A DNA stretch of 17,948 nucleotides. Origin: JBBRSC01 sp038245795. Its GTDB lineage: Bacteria > Actinomycetota > Acidimicrobiia > Acidimicrobiales > Microtrichaceae. Every line of letters starts with the position of its first letter. The first letter of the stretch is position 1. Location: positions 1 to 17,948 of the forward strand of contig JBBRSC010000043.1 in NCBI GenBank assembly GCA_038245795.1, given 5' to 3'. Below the pieces are notes generated by a model that did not search any database, was not told where the DNA came from, and worked only from the letters and a program-made list of their open reading frames with translations. Both the position numbers and the translations under genes were made by a program. This document shows positions 1 to 6,032 of the stretch, one piece after another.

Positions 1-893
1 AGATCGAAACGCGGCCACAACGGCATGTCGGATCGCAGGATTCGTGGAACGAACTTGAGGCACTGGAGATGACCCTGGAACCAACGTGCCCGCTGGCGAA
101 CCAACTTCCGAACCTCAGTAACACCTTGTTGGCTGACTGCTGCGTCGGGGCAGAAGTCGTTCTTCCAGCCACGGAGCAGGAACTCGATACCGAGCTCGAG
201 GTCCTCGGTGAGGCAGTCGGACCACGGGGCATCGCCGAGGCTCATGAGCGCGGTCAGTCGGGCAAATTGGCCGTTGCCGCCGAGGCCGGCCGAACCGAAA
301 CGGCTACGTGCCCGTTGGAAGACCTCGGTGAAGCTGGCGAACTCGATGTCCTGCAGCCGCGCCAACACCTTGTCCGGTGCATTGTGGATGCGAACCTTGA
401 TCTGCACCGAGGCTCGGTCCGGATCATCAAAATACGGCGCCACCTTGTCGACCGCGGTCGGCTCGAGGCGACCGTCAGCGTCCAACACGACGACGATCAC
501 TGAATCCGGCGAGCGCCCTTCGTCGAGGATCTTCGAACGCAGGTGACGGTACGCGGCGTTCAGTGCCTCGCCCTTGCCCTGGCGGGCTTCGGGCTGTTGG
601 CGCTGAAACAGCCACACGAGGTCCGTGCTGTATCGGCGGACGACATCGGCGGTGCCATCGTCGGAGCCGTCGTCGATGACCATGATCCGGTACTCGTGGT
701 TGGTCTCGAGTTGCTCAAGTCGCTCGATGGTTCTGCCGATGACAAGTTCCTCGTTGAGACAAGGAACCATGAAGACGAACAGCAGGTCGTCAGGGGCCTC
801 CGCGGTTGGCGGTTTGACAGACGTGCCCATGAGAAAAAGCACAATGGTGTAGGCCACAATGGCCACAGTGATGCATGACAGCACAAGGTGCAT
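1..893 (-). CDS. Processive family-2 glycosyltransferase (cellulose/hyaluronan synthase-like), 3' end cut by the window
   Basis: The visible 297 residues begin with one membrane segment (about residues 2-23) followed by a GT-A fold. Visible motifs are VPCLNEE (43-49) at the nucleotide-sugar site, VIDDGSDDG (72-80), the metal-binding DAD (138-140), TED (229-231, probable catalytic base) and QRARW (267-271), the Q-x-x-R-W signature of processive synthases. It should transfer sugars from a nucleotide donor at the inner face of the membrane to build a surface polysaccharide or glycolipid; the product cannot be told from sequence. The C-terminal membrane helices expected for this family lie beyond base 1. 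The ATG at 893 was chosen because it places the hydrophobic helix at the N-terminus; its ribosome binding site is weak. It starts 32 bp downstream of the small LAYTG gene in the same direction, so the two are probably co-transcribed. The family call is firm; the substrate is unknown. Confidence 0.9.
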   Translation of the reverse strand, partial: MHLVLSCITVAIVAYTIVLFLMGTSVKPPTAEAPDDLLFVFMVPCLNEELVIGRTIERLEQLETNHEYRIMVIDDGSDDGTADVVRRYSTDLVWLFQRQQPEARQGKGEALNAAYRHLRSKILDEGRSPDSVIVVVLDADGRLEPTAVDKVAPYFDDPDRASVQIKVRIHNAPDKVLARLQDIEFASFTEVFQRARSRFGSAGLGGNGQFARLTALMSLGDAPWSDCLTEDLELGIEFLLRGWKNDFCPDAAVSQQGVTEVRKLVRQRARWFQGHLQCLKFVPRILRSDMPLWPRFD

Positions 894-925
894 GACGGTC
901 CCAGCGTCAGTTCAGCAGTGCGTCG

Positions 926-1144
926 TCAGCCGATGGGGCGACGCTTGGCAGCGAAGCCCATCATGACGAATCCGAGGATGATCAGCGACATGGCGATCAA
1001 CATCATGGTGAGGGAGAAACTGCCGGTATAGGCGAGTGACTTCCCTGCGTTCTTGGCTGCTTGAGCGTTGTTGCTGGACCGAACGAGTTCGGACCCGAGC
1101 ACAGCTGTCCCAGCCGCAGTCAGGGGTGCACCTGAGGTGTACAT
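926..1144 (-). CDS. Small membrane protein with LAYTG sortase-like C-terminus (72 aa)
   Basis: The protein has a short polar/Ala-rich N-terminus (about residues 1-41), then LAYTG (42-46), a hydrophobic stretch rich in Met, Leu and Ile (about 47-67) and a basic tail, AAKRRPIG. This order (LAxTG, membrane helix, positive charges) is that of a cell-wall sorting signal; LAxTG is the form known for class E sortases of high-GC Gram-positives. No clear N-terminal signal peptide is visible, which is odd for a sortase substrate, so it may simply be a single-pass membrane protein with the N-terminus outside. The ATG at 1144 was chosen over an in-frame TTG five codons upstream because a GGAGGA Shine-Dalgarno sits 8 bases before it. 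It lies directly upstream of the glycosyltransferase, so a shared role in making or anchoring surface polysaccharide is possible but only inferred. I recognise no named family. Confidence 0.72.
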   Translation of the reverse strand: MYTSGAPLTAAGTAVLGSELVRSSNNAQAAKNAGKSLAYTGSFSLTMMLIAMSLIILGFVMMGFAAKRRPIG

Positions 1145-1151
1145 AAATTTG

Positions 1152-1157
1152 TCCTCC
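1152..1157 (-). promoter_or_regulatory. Strong Shine-Dalgarno (GGAGGA) of the LAYTG gene
   Basis: GGAGGA on the minus strand lies 7-8 bases before the ATG at 1144 and decides the start codon: it overlaps the alternative upstream TTG start, which is therefore unlikely to be used. Confidence 0.75.
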
Positions 1158-1159
1158 AA

Positions 1160-1230
1160 AAAGCCCCGGCAAACCTTTGCCGAGTAGGTCCAACGCCTCG
1201 ATCACCCGCCGTGAGTGGTCAACTGGACCC
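1160..1230 (-). promoter_or_regulatory. Hairpin-rich 5' leader of the LAYTG/glycosyltransferase pair
   Basis: Two inverted repeats fill the space between a candidate promoter and the ribosome binding site. The outer one pairs GGTCCA (1224-1229 on the plus strand as TGGACC) with TGGACC (1187-1192), enclosing about 31 bases with a smaller internal stem (TCAC/GTGA). The second, at 1167-1182, has 7-base arms CGGCAAA/TTTGCCG around GG and is followed by GGGCTTTTT just before the Shine-Dalgarno. The arrangement resembles a structured leader, attenuator or protein-binding operator. It does not match any riboswitch class I could recall. The bases are seen; the function is inferred. Confidence 0.4.
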
Positions 1231-1236
1231 AGGGAG

Positions 1237-1265
1237 AGTATGGATAGTTCTGGCGATGAGCGCAA
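1237..1265 (-). promoter_or_regulatory. Candidate sigma-70-type promoter for the LAYTG gene
   Basis: On the minus strand TTGCGC (plus 1260-1265) and CATACT (plus 1237-1242) are separated by exactly 17 bases. Transcription would start near 1230, right at the foot of the leader hairpin, which makes the placement coherent. Both boxes are imperfect matches and this remains a guess from spacing. The rest of the 250-base divergent gap up to 1394 shows no coding bias and no other feature I can support. Confidence 0.3.
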
Positions 1266-1394
1266 GACGAAAAACCCGAACGGGACAAATTGCCCATCAA
1301 GTCTCACAGACATGTGACCGAGGACCTGCTCGGAAGCGACTATCCGACGCAAATCATCTGGCTCCAGATCGCTATTCGCGTGACACTGGAGCCG

Positions 1395-2669
1395 ATGAGC
1401 GCCCCACCACTGTCAGGCGAACGGCGGCATCAACCGGGATCCATCTCTGCGGCATTGTCACATCGCTCCTTCCGATGGGTGTTCGCCGGGAGCTTCGCCT
1501 CCAACATCGGCACCTGGATGCAAAATTTCACGTTGGGCGCGCTGGCCTATCGGCTCACCGGCGTGAGCTGGTACGTGGGACTCGTGACGTTCGCCCAGCT
1601 CGGGCCAGCGTTGCTGCTCTCGCCATTTGCCGGCGTGATGGCGGACACCTTCGACCGCAAGCGGGTGATGATCGTCGCTGCGATCTTCCAGACCGTCTTC
1701 TCCCTCCTCCTCGCCGTTGCGGTGTGGCACGGGCGCCCGAGCGAACTGGCAATTGTGCTGTTGGTGTTGGTGATCGGTGTTGCCGGTGCCGCCAACGCTC
1801 CCGCCGCTAACGCCACCCTCCCGGCGCTGGTTGGACGGGAGGACCTGGCGGGCGCGATCTCGCTGAACTCCGCGCAGATGAACATCTCGCGTGTCATCGG
1901 CCCCCTCATCGCCGGTCTGATTATCGGGGTACGGCACCCTGCGTTGATCTTCGCAATCAATGCGGCCACCTACCTGATGGTCATCGCGGCGCTGTCGCTG
2001 GTGCCCTTCAACTCGAAGCCGCCGCACTCCGAACCCGAGGGAGCGTTCGTTCGCTTTCGGGGTGGCCTCCGGGCCGCTCGCGCCGACCCGATCATCCGAC
2101 GCGTCCTGGTCACGGTGTCCGTCTTCTCCTTCTTCTCGTTGATCTTCATCTATCAACTCAGCCCCTTCGCCGGCGAACGACTCAACGGCGACGATCACAC
2201 CTTCACGCTGCTGTTCTCGAGCTTCGGGTTCGGTGCAGCGCTCGGCGCCATTGCCGTCGGAACCGTCCTTGTGCGGGTCTCGCACGCGCTGCTGGCCCGA
2301 GTGGGTCTCGCAGGATTCGCCGTTGGTCTCGCAGTGCTGGCGGTGCAGACGCGCGTCACGCCAGCGTGCATCGCGGCCTTCGTGACCGGGCTCGGGTACT
2401 TCGTGGTCATCACGTCGCTGTCGACCATCCTGCAACAGCGCGTCGATGACGCCGTGCGTGGACGAATCATGGGGCTCTGGATGATGGGATGGGCGGGGCT
2501 CGTCCCGCTCGGCAGCTTGGTCGGCGGACCCATCATCGATGCAGTCGGTCTGCCCGCCGTCTTCCTCGTCGGTGCCGCGGTCGCCGCGATGCTCGTGGTC
2601 TACGCAAATCTCCGCGCGGAACACGATGAGGATCCCCTCGTGCCCCCCGAAGCGACACTCATCGACTGA
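1395..2669 (+). CDS. MFS_3-type major facilitator superfamily exporter (424 aa)
   Basis: A hydrophobic protein of about 12 predicted membrane helices. The N-terminal segment (SFRWVFAGSFASNIGTWMQN) and the loop GVMADTFDRKRVM between helices 2 and 3 (the MFS motif-A position, with D-x-x-x-R-K) match the MFS_3 group, which includes the enterobactin exporter EntS and macrolide or multidrug efflux proteins. It should be a proton-driven exporter in the cytoplasmic membrane; the substrate cannot be inferred. The ATG at 1395 was preferred over the longer in-frame form from 1290 because the extra 35 residues are polar and unlike the family, and CTGGAG lies a few bases upstream of 1395. It stands alone, divergent from the LAYTG gene and convergent with murF, ending 11 bases from the murF stop without an obvious terminator. 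Confidence is high for the fold and low for the substrate. Confidence 0.88.
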   Translation: MSAPPLSGERRHQPGSISAALSHRSFRWVFAGSFASNIGTWMQNFTLGALAYRLTGVSWYVGLVTFAQLGPALLLSPFAGVMADTFDRKRVMIVAAIFQTVFSLLLAVAVWHGRPSELAIVLLVLVIGVAGAANAPAANATLPALVGREDLAGAISLNSAQMNISRVIGPLIAGLIIGVRHPALIFAINAATYLMVIAALSLVPFNSKPPHSEPEGAFVRFRGGLRAARADPIIRRVLVTVSVFSFFSLIFIYQLSPFAGERLNGDDHTFTLLFSSFGFGAALGAIAVGTVLVRVSHALLARVGLAGFAVGLAVLAVQTRVTPACIAAFVTGLGYFVVITSLSTILQQRVDDAVRGRIMGLWMMGWAGLVPLGSLVGGPIIDAVGLPAVFLVGAAVAAMLVVYANLRAEHDEDPLVPPEATLID

Positions 2670-2680
2670 CCCCGAAGGGC

Positions 2681-4033
2681 TCACTTCTCGGCGAGGAGTT
2701 CCTCGACGAACCGCTCCGTGCCAGCGACCCGAGATCCTTTGATCAGCACAGCGCTGGACGCGTCGAGCGAACCGGTGGCGCGTCGCACATCGTCGACGGG
2801 CCCGACGCCATACAGGTCGGTACCGACCACGATGAGCTCGATTCCGAGTTCGCGTGCCAACCGAGCGATCGATCGATGCTCATCGGCGGCGTCTTCGCCG
2901 AGTTCAGCCATCACTCCGACCACCGCAAGTCGTCGTCGGGCCGGAACCTCAGCCAGCGCCCGGAGGCCAGCCTCCATCGATGCAGGGTTGGCGTTGTAGC
3001 TGTCGTCGATGATCGTCGCCCCCGTGGCAGTTCGATGAAGCTGCATTCGCCCGGGCGAACCCGACGCCACCGCCAGCCCACTCGCCACGGCGTCGAGGGT
3101 CGCCCCAGCCGACAATGCGGCCCCCGCCGCCAAGAGGGCGTTCATCACGTGATGACGACCCGCCATGGCAAGACGCACCGGCACCGAACCCCACGGCGTG
3201 AACATCTCGAACCGACAGAACAACCCGTCGTCCAACTCGATCGACTCCGCTCGAAGCTCACGCCCAGCGCCGGCCATGAGCACCGAAGCCGTCGTGCGGG
3301 TCCGCATCCCGGTGACCCGCTGGTCGTCACCGTTGAGGACCGCCACTCCCGACGGATCGAGGCACTCGACGAGTTCACCCTTGCCGATCGCCACGGCTTC
3401 GAGATCACCGAAAAACTCAGTGTGGGCGGCGGCGACCGCCGTCACCACCGCGATGGTGGGACGGACCATGGGACACAGCGACCGGATGTGTCCGATGCCG
3501 CGTGCCCCCATCTCGATCACTGCCAACTCGGTTCCCGTTCGGGCATTGGCGAGCGTGAGGGGCACCCCGAACTCGTTGTTGAACGAGCGCTCCGAGGCGG
3601 ACACGATGTGATCGACGTTCCCGATAGCGGCGAGCATGTCCTTCGTGGTGGTCTTGCCGACCGATCCGGTGATCCCGATGACGGGGCAGTTCAGCCGATT
3701 GCGAGCCGCCGCACCCAGCTGCTGCAGCGCGATGAAGGTGTCATCGACCACAATCAGATCATCCGATGACGCTCCATCGATCGTGCCCGCCGCGAATGCC
3801 GCTTCGTCGACGATGAAGCACAGCGCACCGGCTGCTCGCGCCGCGCTGACAAACTCGTGCCCGTCGCGATCGGCCCGCAGCGCCACGAACAATGATCCCG
3901 GCCCACACGTTCGGGAGTCGATCGTCACGGCGTTGATCGAGACTGGCTCAACCAGCATCGTACGATCGACAGGCCCAACTCCTGTTGATGGCGCCCTGAC
4001 CGCGTCGCGTACCGCCGATATCGACCATTCCAT
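2681..4033 (-). CDS. murF: UDP-N-acetylmuramoyl-tripeptide--D-alanyl-D-alanine ligase
   Basis: Cytoplasmic Mur ligase that joins D-Ala-D-Ala to the UDP-MurNAc-tripeptide using ATP, completing the peptidoglycan stem pentapeptide. The 450-residue protein has the three Mur ligase domains: an N-terminal substrate domain (VTIDSRTCGPGSLFVAL, about 36-52), a central ATPase with P-loop GITGSVGKTTTK (120-131), the EMGARG segment (about 174-179) and GRHHVMNALLA (292-302), and a C-terminal domain beginning DDSYNANP (343-350). The length is normal. An in-frame TTG at 4072 would add 13 residues; the ATG at 4033 gives the usual short MurF N-terminus and was chosen. It is divergent from ddl, whose product is its substrate, so the shared intergenic region may coordinate them. 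Recognition is firm. Confidence 0.96.
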   Translation of the reverse strand: MEWSISAVRDAVRAPSTGVGPVDRTMLVEPVSINAVTIDSRTCGPGSLFVALRADRDGHEFVSAARAAGALCFIVDEAAFAAGTIDGASSDDLIVVDDTFIALQQLGAAARNRLNCPVIGITGSVGKTTTKDMLAAIGNVDHIVSASERSFNNEFGVPLTLANARTGTELAVIEMGARGIGHIRSLCPMVRPTIAVVTAVAAAHTEFFGDLEAVAIGKGELVECLDPSGVAVLNGDDQRVTGMRTRTTASVLMAGAGRELRAESIELDDGLFCRFEMFTPWGSVPVRLAMAGRHHVMNALLAAGAALSAGATLDAVASGLAVASGSPGRMQLHRTATGATIIDDSYNANPASMEAGLRALAEVPARRRLAVVGVMAELGEDAADEHRSIARLARELGIELIVVGTDLYGVGPVDDVRRATGSLDASSAVLIKGSRVAGTERFVEELLAEK

Positions 4034-4131
4034 CGCTTCATCATCGTGGCCGAAGCGACTCTGCGCTGACAAAGCGACACTCCCGCGGCGCCCTCACGCG
4101 CCCCGGTCGCGAGGTGACCAGCATCTAAGGT
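4034..4131. promoter_or_regulatory. Divergent promoter region between murF and ddl
   Basis: This is the only 98 bases available to start both genes. For murF, TTGTCA on the minus strand (plus 4067-4072) is a one-mismatch -35 box, with a poor -10 candidate CACGAT 18 bases further on; transcription would then begin very near the ATG. For ddl, CATCTAAGG just before the GTG could be a -10 of a nearly leaderless transcript. Neither pair is convincing by itself; what the layout supports is a shared regulatory gap. Confidence 0.4.
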
Positions 4132-5265
4132 GTGGAAGTGGACGACCTGGTAACTGCGTTGCCGCCGAGGGTTCGTCTTGTGGTCCTCTTCGGTGGGCAG
4201 TCGCCCGAGCATGACGTGTCCCGTCGCTCGGCACGTGAGGTCATTGCCGCGCTCGACCCCCATCGCTACGAGATCCACCCGGTCGCCATCGGTCGCGATG
4301 GGCGATGGATGGACGCGCTGTCGACGGCGTCGGCCCTCGAACGGTTCGGATCCGTGGGTCTCCCAGACGCACTCCTAGCGGAAGGTCCGGACATCGATCC
4401 GCTGTCGACCTTGGCCCGGACTCACGACAACGCATCTGCCGATTCCGTCCTGCCGACTGTGGTCTTTCCTGTTCTTCATGGACCCAACGGTGAGGACGGC
4501 TCGATGCAGGGACTGCTGCAACTCGCCGAGGTACCGTTCATCGGATCAGGCGTGCTCGGCTCGGCAGCCGCCATGGACAAGTCGATCGCCAAGGATCTCG
4601 TGGCGGCCGCCGGCATTGCGCAGGTGCGTTGGAGGTCGGCCCCCACGTGGGAACTCGACGAGGCCGCCTTGGACGACATCGGTCGCGACCTCGGGTTTCC
4701 GCTCTTCGTGAAACCCGCCAACATGGGCTCCTCGGTCGGCGTTTCACGCGCTGTCGATCGGACGGCGTTGCGCCGGTCCATCGACAACGCAGCCCGATTC
4801 GACGAGTGGATCGTGATCGAGGAGGCAGTCGTCGACGGACGCGAACTCGAAGTGGGAATACTCGGTTCAACGCAGATCCGTACCAGCGCCGTCGGCGAGA
4901 TCATCCCCGGAGCGGACTTCTACGACTACGCAGACAAGTACACCGAGGGTGCCGCCAAACTCATCGTGCCAGCCGAGCTGTCAGATGCTCTGGCCGCGGA
5001 GGCGGCATCGACCGCCGTCGTTGCTTTCCGAGCTCTCAGGGCAGAGATCCTGGGACGGGCCGACTTCTTTCTGCACCCGACACGCGGACTGCTCTTCAAT
5101 GAGCTCAATACGCTCCCCGGCTGCACGCCGGTCTCGATGTTTCCGGCGCTGTGGGCCCACTCCGGGTTGGCCTATCCGGCGCTGCTCGATGAGCTGGTGC
5201 GGCTGGCGCTCGATCGTCACGCCCGACAGGTTCCGCGGCGGGCCGCCTTTTCGGAGATCCCATGA
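4132..5265 (+). CDS. ddl: D-alanine--D-alanine ligase
   Basis: ATP-grasp ligase that makes the D-Ala-D-Ala dipeptide used by MurF. The 377-residue protein shows GGQSPEHDVS (21-30), HGPNGEDG (116-123), the ATP-grasp lysine loop FVKPANMGSSVGVS (192-205), the omega-loop FYDYADKY (263-270) and the metal-binding ELNTLPGCTPVSMFP (324-338). Tyr in the YDYADKY loop is typical of D-Ala-D-Ala rather than D-Ala-D-lactate ligases, so no vancomycin-type specificity is suggested. GTG 4132 is the start used here; a second GTG two codons later is equally possible. It is divergent from murF and its stop overlaps the plsC start by 4 bp (ATGA), implying translational coupling. Identification is firm. Confidence 0.96.
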   Translation: MEVDDLVTALPPRVRLVVLFGGQSPEHDVSRRSAREVIAALDPHRYEIHPVAIGRDGRWMDALSTASALERFGSVGLPDALLAEGPDIDPLSTLARTHDNASADSVLPTVVFPVLHGPNGEDGSMQGLLQLAEVPFIGSGVLGSAAAMDKSIAKDLVAAAGIAQVRWRSAPTWELDEAALDDIGRDLGFPLFVKPANMGSSVGVSRAVDRTALRRSIDNAARFDEWIVIEEAVVDGRELEVGILGSTQIRTSAVGEIIPGADFYDYADKYTEGAAKLIVPAELSDALAAEAASTAVVAFRALRAEILGRADFFLHPTRGLLFNELNTLPGCTPVSMFPALWAHSGLAYPALLDELVRLALDRHARQVPRRAAFSEIP

Positions 5266-6032
5266 TCGATACCGACTGGGCGCGAACATGGTCGTCGAGA
5301 GTGATCCGCTCATTGGCGATGCGCTTCGTGTTTCGACCCTTCCGGACTGTGTATGCGCCCACGCGTGTGCATCATCGCGAACTCCTCGCCGAGCTCAAGG
5401 GGCCGGCGGTCTTCGTCTCCAATCACACATCGCATGCCGACACGCTCGTGCTGATCACCTCGTTGCCACGTCGAGTGCGCCGCCGCGTCGTAGTGGCGGC
5501 CGCAGCTGACTACTTCTTCTCGAAGACCTCGACAGCCCGGATGACGGCGCTTTTGGTCGGCGCCATTCCCGTCGACCGCAACAAGGTGTCACGGGCGACG
5601 CTCGAGCTGTGCCATCGGCTGCTCGGCGAGGGTTGGTCGCTGATCATCTTTCCCGAAGGCGGCCGCAGTCCCGATGGCACGTTGCGGCCGTTCAAGCCGG
5701 GAGCGGCGTGGATTGCCCGCCGTGCGGGCGTCCCCGTCGTGCCGGTCCATCTCGATGGCGTGTTCAACGTGCTGCCCAAGGGCCAACGCCGACCCAAGCG
5801 GCATCACGTCGATCTCACCTTCGGCGTCCCGATGATGGTCGGAGTCGACGAGGGCGCCCGTGAGTTCAATGCTCGGATCGAGGCTGCGGTGCAGGAACTG
5901 GCTGACACCCGCAGAGCGTCGGCGTCGATCCACCCCATCGACGAACGTGCTCAAAACGGTCACTCCGACGAGTTCAGTCGATCAGCAACCGACGGCGCGA
6001 CCGATGCGGCAGAAGCCGACGAAGCCTCCTGA
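5262..6032 (+). CDS. plsC: 1-acyl-sn-glycerol-3-phosphate acyltransferase (PlsC family)
   Basis: Membrane-associated acyltransferase expected to acylate lysophosphatidic acid to phosphatidic acid. The 256 residues carry the four family blocks: catalytic NHTSHAD (54-60, H-x4-D), VDRNKVSR (104-111), the phosphate-binding FPEGGRSPDG (130-139) and VPVVPVHLDG (157-166). The segment from about 216 onward is a low-complexity acidic/Ser-Ala tail that is not part of the fold. The ATG overlaps the ddl stop by 4 bp, so it is co-transcribed with a peptidoglycan gene; this could link wall and membrane precursor supply, but that is inference. Its last 51 bases are also the 3' end of the convergent membrane-protein gene, and no terminator separates them. 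Related acyltransferases acting on other acceptors, such as lysophospholipid or glycolipid enzymes, cannot be excluded. Confidence 0.85.
   Translation: MIDTDWARTWSSRVIRSLAMRFVFRPFRTVYAPTRVHHRELLAELKGPAVFVSNHTSHADTLVLITSLPRRVRRRVVVAAAADYFFSKTSTARMTALLVGAIPVDRNKVSRATLELCHRLLGEGWSLIIFPEGGRSPDGTLRPFKPGAAWIARRAGVPVVPVHLDGVFNVLPKGQRRPKRHHVDLTFGVPMMVGVDEGAREFNARIEAAVQELADTRRASASIHPIDERAQNGHSDEFSRSATDGATDAAEADEAS

Noticed and set aside
926..1144. The small protein as a Flp-type pilin for the Tad system
   Set aside because: It lacks the N-terminal prepilin cleavage site and the Flp hydrophobic core with the Glu-Tyr pair; its hydrophobic segment is at the C-terminus and it lies outside the Tad operon.
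1145..1200. Possible c-di-GMP-I riboswitch, because GGCAAACC occurs on the plus strand
   Set aside because: The remaining conserved elements (the second GACGCAAAGCC segment and the paired stems) are absent, and the match is on the strand opposite to the structured leader.
912..1352. A 146-residue minus-strand open frame covering the leader and the LAYTG gene
   Set aside because: Its codons lack the strong G/C third-position bias of real genes here. It overlaps the LAYTG gene in another frame, and the latter has the better ribosome binding site and a coherent membrane-anchor sequence.
2669..2681. A bidirectional terminator between the MFS gene and murF
   Set aside because: Only an extremely short CCC-CGAA-GGG pairing is present, with no T-tract on either strand.
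1458..2684. A 408-residue minus-strand open frame opposite the MFS gene
   Set aside because: It is rich in Arg, Asp, Glu, Gly and His with no domain, the typical mirror of a hydrophobic high-GC gene; the plus-strand transporter explains the region.
4132..5265. A vancomycin-resistance type D-Ala-D-lactate ligase
   Set aside because: The omega-loop keeps the Tyr-containing YDYADKY form of D-Ala-D-Ala ligases, and no vanH or vanX genes are nearby.
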